From an uncultured Campylobacter sp. (lineage in GTDB: Bacteria; Campylobacterota; Campylobacteria; Campylobacterales; Campylobacteraceae): 10,115 nucleotides of DNA. Shown piece after piece: positions 6,524 to 10,115 of the stretch (position 1 is the first letter of the stretch; the number at the start of each line of letters is the position of its first letter). Under the pieces are notes generated by a model. It was not told where the DNA came from, made no database searches, and was given only the letters and a program-made list of their open reading frames with translations. The stretch covers positions 1 to 10,115 of the forward strand of contig CALISV010000272.1 in the NCBI GenBank assembly GCA_938041615.1, given 5' to 3'. Made by a program: the position numbers and the translations under genes.

Positions 6524-8691
6524 TAAAACCTCCTTATTTCGATATTGATTTCACTTAAATTCGAATTTTCGTCCAGACACCCGAGCTTATGTTTGCCTTG
6601 CGTTAAATTTAAGGTATTTTCGCTCGCGTTGTTTACTTTTTCCCACTCGTTTTCATCTATCTTGAGATATATCTCATCGCCGATATATGCGTAACATTTT
6701 AGCATAACTTTAGTTAAATTTTCATCGCTTAGAAGAATTTGATTATTTGACGGCGTTGCAACGAGAGGTTTATAGCTTTTAAATTTATAGTAACAAGGAC
6801 TTTCTTTGATATCTTCTTGAGTGATCGCGCCGTTTTTGAGCAAAAATCCTACCTCGTCGCCCCTGATACTCTCGCAGATATCTTTTGGCGCAACGCCCTC
6901 TATCTGCCAGTCATCCTCTTCATCTCTACACTCTTTAAATTTAAATGCGTCAAGGCAGGTTTTTTTGGACTCAATGCCGCCTGGCGCACTCATAAAAGAC
7001 AATTTTTGCTTTTGAGCAAGCAGTTTAAAGACGTCAAAAACCGTGCGCGAAGCGTCGCTAAATCCGCTTAAATTTTGCGTCTTTTTGCCGTTAAAGTTAC
7101 CAAACCACACCGCAACGGTGTAGTCGTTATTTACTCCGATCGTGTAGATATCGCGCGAACCGTAGCTGGTGCCGGTTTTAAAGGCGATTTGCGGCGTATC
7201 TTTTGCGTATTGCCACGCGACGCCCAGATAGCTTCGGGAGGCCGAGGAGAGCATTTTTGAGGTTAGATACGCGCTTTGCGGGCTGATTAGCCGTCCGTAG
7301 CCTAGTATCGTTTTGCCGGCCGCTTCCAGCGGTTTTAGCTCGCCGCCGTTTGCGTAGATAGTGTAGAGGTGGGCTAAGCTTAGCAGGCTCATCTCCGCAC
7401 TTCCAAGCGCGATACTATCGGCGTAAAATTCCTTTGAATTGCTCACTAAATGCACGCGAGAAAGCAGCTCGTAAAGAGAGTTTTCGCCTAGTTTGTTGTT
7501 TAGACTAACGGCCGGGATATTTAGGCTAAGCGCTAGCGCCTCGGTCGCTGAGATGATACCGAAAAACCTGCTGTCGTAGTTTTTTGGCGCGTACTCTCCG
7601 AGGAAAATTTCTGTATCTATCATCTGGCTTTTTGGCGTGATGAAGCCCTCGTCGAGTCCTAGCGAAAATATAAACGGTTTTAGCGTCGAGCCCACGTTTC
7701 TACTCATCATCACGCCGTCGTTTTGTCCCTGTGGAGCGTGCCAGTCGTGCGAGCCCACGTATGCGGCCACGCTCATAGTTTTGTTGTCGATTATTATCCC
7801 CGCGGCGTTGTAGGCGTCTTTTGATTTTAGCGAGGTTGCCGTATTTTTTAGGGCGTTTTCGAGTAAAATTTGCAAATTTAGATCCAAATTTGAGTGCGTA
7901 ACGCCGTTTTTTAGAGCTTGCGCAGCGTAGTGCCTGGCCTTATAAACGGCATCGTAGCGTTTGTTTTTAAATGGCTCTCTTTGCGCTCTTTGGAATGCGC
8001 TTTGATCTATCACGCCCGCTTTATAAAGCAGCTTTGCAACGCGGTTTTTTAGCGCGTTGATGTTTGATTTTTTATCTAGGCGGTTGGCGTTTGGATTTTT
8101 TGGGATCGTGCTTAAAAGCGCGCACTCGGCGATACTGAGCTCGTCAAGCTCTTTACCGAAATAAAACCTCGCCGCAGCCGCCGCTCCCTCGATATTTCCG
8201 CCGTATGGAGCGAGGTTAAAATAAAAATTTAAAATCTCGTCCTTGCTATAGTGCCACTCAAGCTGAAGCGCGGTAAAGATTTCTTTAAATTTATTCGCAT
8301 AGGTGCGCTCCTCTCGCTTCATCATACGCGCGACTTGCATCGTGATCGTGGATGCGCCGATGCGGTTAGAGTGCGTGAGATTATGCGCGGCAGCGCGGAT
8401 CATGGCAAAGGGATTTACGCCGATGTGGTAGTAGAAAAATTTATCCTCAAACAAAAGAACGCTATCTTTTAGCGTCTGCGGGACGTCTTTAGCCTCAAAT
8501 CTCCAAATTTCGTCGCTGCTAGGCCGAAGGGCTATGATTTGGCCGTTTTTATCAAAAAGTATGAGCGAATTTTCCCGCTTTAGCGCTTTCGTGTCAAGCG
8601 GATAAGCGTAATCAAGCGCCAAAAAAGCTACAAAGCAGAGCAGGACGACTGCGGCGAAGTATTTGATAAATTTAGCTAAAACTCTTTTCAT
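6523..8691 (-). CDS. pbpC: Penicillin-binding protein 1C (bifunctional glycosyltransferase/transpeptidase)
   Basis: Inner-membrane class A PBP, 722 residues from the ATG at 8691, facing the periplasm. GT51 and transpeptidase motifs are complete, numbered from this start: a membrane anchor about 8-28; glycosyltransferase motifs EDKFFYYHIG (catalytic Glu82), GASTITMQ (about 112-119) and KDEILNFYFN (about 150-159); transpeptidase SxxK as STLK (Ser335, Lys338), SLN (389-391) and KTGT (505-508). A C-terminal beta domain (about 641-722) fits the PBP1C C-terminal family. Six cysteines fall in the last ~145 residues. The frame extends upstream to a TTG at 8763, but the added residues are unlike a membrane-anchor leader, the TTG has no Shine-Dalgarno, and that region holds promoter-like sequence, so the first ATG is preferred. 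Pairing with a thioester macroglobulin is a known conserved arrangement. E. coli PBP1C has weak beta-lactam binding and a minor role in growth; the role here is inferred. Confidence 0.95.
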   Translation of the reverse strand: MKRVLAKFIKYFAAVVLLCFVAFLALDYAYPLDTKALKRENSLILFDKNGQIIALRPSSDEIWRFEAKDVPQTLKDSVLLFEDKFFYYHIGVNPFAMIRAAAHNLTHSNRIGASTITMQVARMMKREERTYANKFKEIFTALQLEWHYSKDEILNFYFNLAPYGGNIEGAAAAARFYFGKELDELSIAECALLSTIPKNPNANRLDKKSNINALKNRVAKLLYKAGVIDQSAFQRAQREPFKNKRYDAVYKARHYAAQALKNGVTHSNLDLNLQILLENALKNTATSLKSKDAYNAAGIIIDNKTMSVAAYVGSHDWHAPQGQNDGVMMSRNVGSTLKPFIFSLGLDEGFITPKSQMIDTEIFLGEYAPKNYDSRFFGIISATEALALSLNIPAVSLNNKLGENSLYELLSRVHLVSNSKEFYADSIALGSAEMSLLSLAHLYTIYANGGELKPLEAAGKTILGYGRLISPQSAYLTSKMLSSASRSYLGVAWQYAKDTPQIAFKTGTSYGSRDIYTIGVNNDYTVAVWFGNFNGKKTQNLSGFSDASRTVFDVFKLLAQKQKLSFMSAPGGIESKKTCLDAFKFKECRDEEDDWQIEGVAPKDICESIRGDEVGFLLKNGAITQEDIKESPCYYKFKSYKPLVATPSNNQILLSDENLTKVMLKCYAYIGDEIYLKIDENEWEKVNNASENTLNLTQGKHKLGCLDENSNLSEINIEIRRF
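6529..6533 (-). promoter_or_regulatory. Shine-Dalgarno GGAGG for the macroglobulin gene, embedded in the last codons of pbpC
   Basis: The minus strand reads AGG AGG TTT TAATG. The two AGG codons encode the penultimate Arg-Arg of PbpC and also supply a full GGAGG five bases before the macroglobulin ATG. That ATG shares one base with the pbpC TAA stop. This fixes the macroglobulin start and implies translational coupling, with terminating ribosomes re-initiating at the overlapping start. Confidence 0.85.
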
Positions 8692-8697
8692 TTCGCG

Positions 8698-8703
8698 ATT
8701 ATA
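8698..8703 (-). promoter_or_regulatory. Candidate -10 box of pbpC directly before its ATG
   Basis: The minus strand reads TATAAT, six bases (CGCGAA), then ATG. A perfect -10 consensus at this distance would place transcription start at or within a base or two of the ATG, giving a leaderless mRNA. There is no Shine-Dalgarno sequence before the ATG, which fits. The sequence 17 bases upstream (CGAGAT) is a poor -35. A competing candidate lies further upstream, so this is not certain. Confidence 0.4.
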
Positions 8704-8734
8704 TCGAATTTGCGCGTAAAATCTCGAAAGATTA

Positions 8735-8763
8735 AATTTATGATAATTGATATATAATTTCAA
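8735..8763 (-). promoter_or_regulatory. Alternative pbpC promoter (TTGAAA - 17 bp - TAAATT)
   Basis: On the minus strand TTGAAA (8763-8758) and TAAATT (8740-8735) are 17 bases apart, a standard sigma-70 spacing with a 5/6 match at -35 and a weaker -10. It would give an untranslated leader of about 35-40 bases that still lacks a Shine-Dalgarno before the pbpC ATG. Its -35 box overlaps the fumC -10 box on the other strand. Confidence 0.35.
8753..8758 (+). promoter_or_regulatory. Candidate -10 box of fumC
   Basis: A perfect TATAAT on the plus strand within an AT-rich tract, 34 bases before the fumC GTG. Transcription would start near 8765, giving a leader of about 28 bases containing the GGAG at 8781-8784. 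No good TTGACA is visible at 16-18 bases upstream, which is common in Campylobacter promoters. Confidence 0.55.
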
Positions 8764-8792
8764 ACACTAATTTAAGTAAAGGAGATAAAGCC

Positions 8793-10115
8793 GTGGAATA
8801 TAGAATAGAAAAAGACACGATGGGCGAGGTGAAGGTTCCAAATGAAAAATATTGGGGAGCGCAGACGCAGCGCAGCCTTGAAAATTTCGAGATCGGAGTA
8901 GGGCTGGAGACGATGCCAAGAGAGGTCATAGAGGGTTTTGCCTATCTAAAAAAGGCGTGCGCGCTTGTTAATCGTAAGCTAGGCCGCCTAGACGAGCCTC
9001 GCACCGAGGCGATAGCGCAGGCGTGCGATGAAATTTTAAACGGCAAGCTGGATGGAAATTTCCCTCTAGTCGTGTGGCAGACGGGATCGGGCACGCAGTC
9101 GAATATGAATTTAAACGAGGTCGTCTCAAACCGCGCGATGGAGATTTTGGGGCTAAATTTCCGCGATAAGGCGGCGCTGGACGCCAAAGACGCAAAATTC
9201 GTGCATCCAAACGATCACGTAAATAAAGGCCAGAGCTCAAACGACACCTATCCTACGGCGATGCGAATAGCCTTTGTGCAGCAGCTTCAAAAAAAGCTGC
9301 TGCCAGCGATAGAAAAACTTGAAGCGACGCTGGATAAAAAGACCGCCGAGTTTGCGGGGATCGTAAAGATCGGCCGCACTCACCTGCAAGACGCCACGCC
9401 GCTCACGCTCGGGCAGGAATTTAGCGGCTACGCGCATATGCTAAAGGCGAGCAAGGCGCAGATCCTCGCTACTATGCCGTTTTTGCAGGAGCTTGCTATC
9501 GGCGGCACCGCGGTGGGCACGGGGCTAAACTCGCACCCGAAATTTAGCGAGATGGTAAGCGACGAGCTAAACGCGCTAACGGGCACGGCGTTTAAATTTA
9601 AATCCCATCCGAATAAATTTCACGGCCTAACGAGCCACGACGCCGAGGTATTTTTAAGCGGCGCGCTAAACGGTCTGGCGGCGAATTTGATGAAGATCGC
9701 AAACGACGTGCGCTGGCTAGCAAGCGGGCCAAGATGCGGTATCGGCGAGATAAATATCCCTGAAAATGAGCCGGGAAGCTCGATAATGCCGGGCAAGGTA
9801 AATCCGACGCAGTGCGAGGCCGTCACGATGGTAGCAGCGCAAGTAATGGGCAACCACGTCGCGATCTCCGTCGCTGCAAGCCAGGGCAACTTCGAGCTAA
9901 ACGTCTTTAAGCCGGTGCTTACCTACAACCTCATCCAAAGCATTCGTCTATTAAGCGACGCGATGCTAAGCTTTGAGAAACACTGCGCTTGCGGTATCAC
10001 GGCAAACGCCGCGAAAATCGACAAGCTACTGCACGAAAGTCTGATGCTAGTAACCGCGCTAAATCCGCACATCGGCTACGCAAATGCCGCCAAGATCGCC
10101 AAAACTGCGCACCAT
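8793..10115 (+). CDS. fumC: Class II fumarate hydratase, 441 codons (partial, C-terminal ~20 residues off the right edge)
   Basis: Oxygen-stable, iron-free fumarase of the fumarase/aspartase superfamily, interconverting fumarate and L-malate in the cytosolic TCA cycle and acting as a homotetramer. The start is GTG at 8793, chosen because GGAG lies eight bases upstream (8781-8784) and [20 protein letters not shown] aligns with the N-terminus of E. coli FumC. Visible motifs: WGAQTQRS near residue 22, SGTQSNMN (about residue 90-100, fumarate contacts), [11 protein letters not shown] with the catalytic-type His197, and the superfamily signature [11 protein letters not shown] at 328-338 with the catalytic Ser on the flexible loop (Ser329/Ser330), Lys335 and Asn337. 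Length to the edge is close to the ~463 of the family. Because the superfamily also contains aspartase and argininosuccinate lyase, the call rests on the strong FumC-specific N-terminus and the GRTHLQDA and SGTQSNMN motifs. It is transcribed divergently from pbpC. Confidence 0.96.
   Translation, partial: MEYRIEKDTMGEVKVPNEKYWGAQTQRSLENFEIGVGLETMPREVIEGFAYLKKACALVNRKLGRLDEPRTEAIAQACDEILNGKLDGNFPLVVWQTGSGTQSNMNLNEVVSNRAMEILGLNFRDKAALDAKDAKFVHPNDHVNKGQSSNDTYPTAMRIAFVQQLQKKLLPAIEKLEATLDKKTAEFAGIVKIGRTHLQDATPLTLGQEFSGYAHMLKASKAQILATMPFLQELAIGGTAVGTGLNSHPKFSEMVSDELNALTGTAFKFKSHPNKFHGLTSHDAEVFLSGALNGLAANLMKIANDVRWLASGPRCGIGEINIPENEPGSSIMPGKVNPTQCEAVTMVAAQVMGNHVAISVAASQGNFELNVFKPVLTYNLIQSIRLLSDAMLSFEKHCACGITANAAKIDKLLHESLMLVTALNPHIGYANAAKIAKTAHH

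Noticed and set aside
8692..8763. Upstream extension of pbpC to a TTG at 8763 (24 more residues)
   Set aside because: There is no Shine-Dalgarno before the TTG, the extra residues do not resemble a PBP N-terminus, and the stretch overlaps promoter-like elements for both genes. The first ATG sits right before a typical membrane anchor.
9591..9602. 12-bp palindrome TTTAAATTTAAA as a possible operator
   Set aside because: It is inside fumC and encodes Phe-Lys-Phe-Lys in a conserved part of the protein; it is one of many AAATTT occurrences rather than a distinct regulatory site.
8942..9889. Minus-strand open frames of 66-90 codons
   Set aside because: All are antisense to fumC, which has full family motifs; their translations are low-complexity reflections of the fumC codons.
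1..10115. CRISPR array, tRNA/rRNA genes, insertion sequences, defence genes
   Set aside because: No spaced direct repeats, cloverleaf-like segments, transposase frames or known defence domains are seen. The window is almost fully filled by four recognisable genes.

Overview
The window looks like a chromosomal segment from a Campylobacter species of the higher-GC, oral/human-associated kind (the concisus / curvus / rectus / showae range). This rests on moderate GC with AT-rich intergenic gaps, a very high frequency of the hexamer AAATTT, and Campylobacter-like protein sequences. The species cannot be fixed from the sequence alone.

Layout: (1) positions 1-1227, minus strand: the N-terminal 409 codons of valyl-tRNA synthetase (valS), cut by the window edge. 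An extra stretch of about 50 residues lies at the entrance of the editing domain. (2) 1228-1357: a short gap with the valS leader, a candidate promoter and a hairpin terminator for the upstream operon. (3) 1358-6523, minus strand: a 1721-residue thioester-type bacterial alpha-2-macroglobulin with an intact CAEQ motif. (4) 6523 to about 8691, minus strand: pbpC, a bifunctional penicillin-binding protein 1C. (5) 8692-8792: a 101-bp divergent promoter region. (6) 8793-10115, plus strand: class II fumarase (fumC), lacking only its last ~20 codons.

pbpC and the macroglobulin gene form a tight two-gene operon. Stop and start overlap by one base (TAATG), and the ribosome-binding site of the second gene is made from the last two arginine codons of the first. 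By family knowledge the pair is a periplasmic defence and repair module: the macroglobulin covalently traps proteases that breach the outer membrane, and PBP1C polymerises and cross-links peptidoglycan. valS and fumC are housekeeping genes with no evident functional link to the pair.

No tRNA, rRNA, CRISPR array, insertion sequence or prophage gene is visible. The features most worth following up are the in-frame insertion in ValS, the apparently leaderless or Shine-Dalgarno-less start of pbpC, and the AAATTT over-representation.
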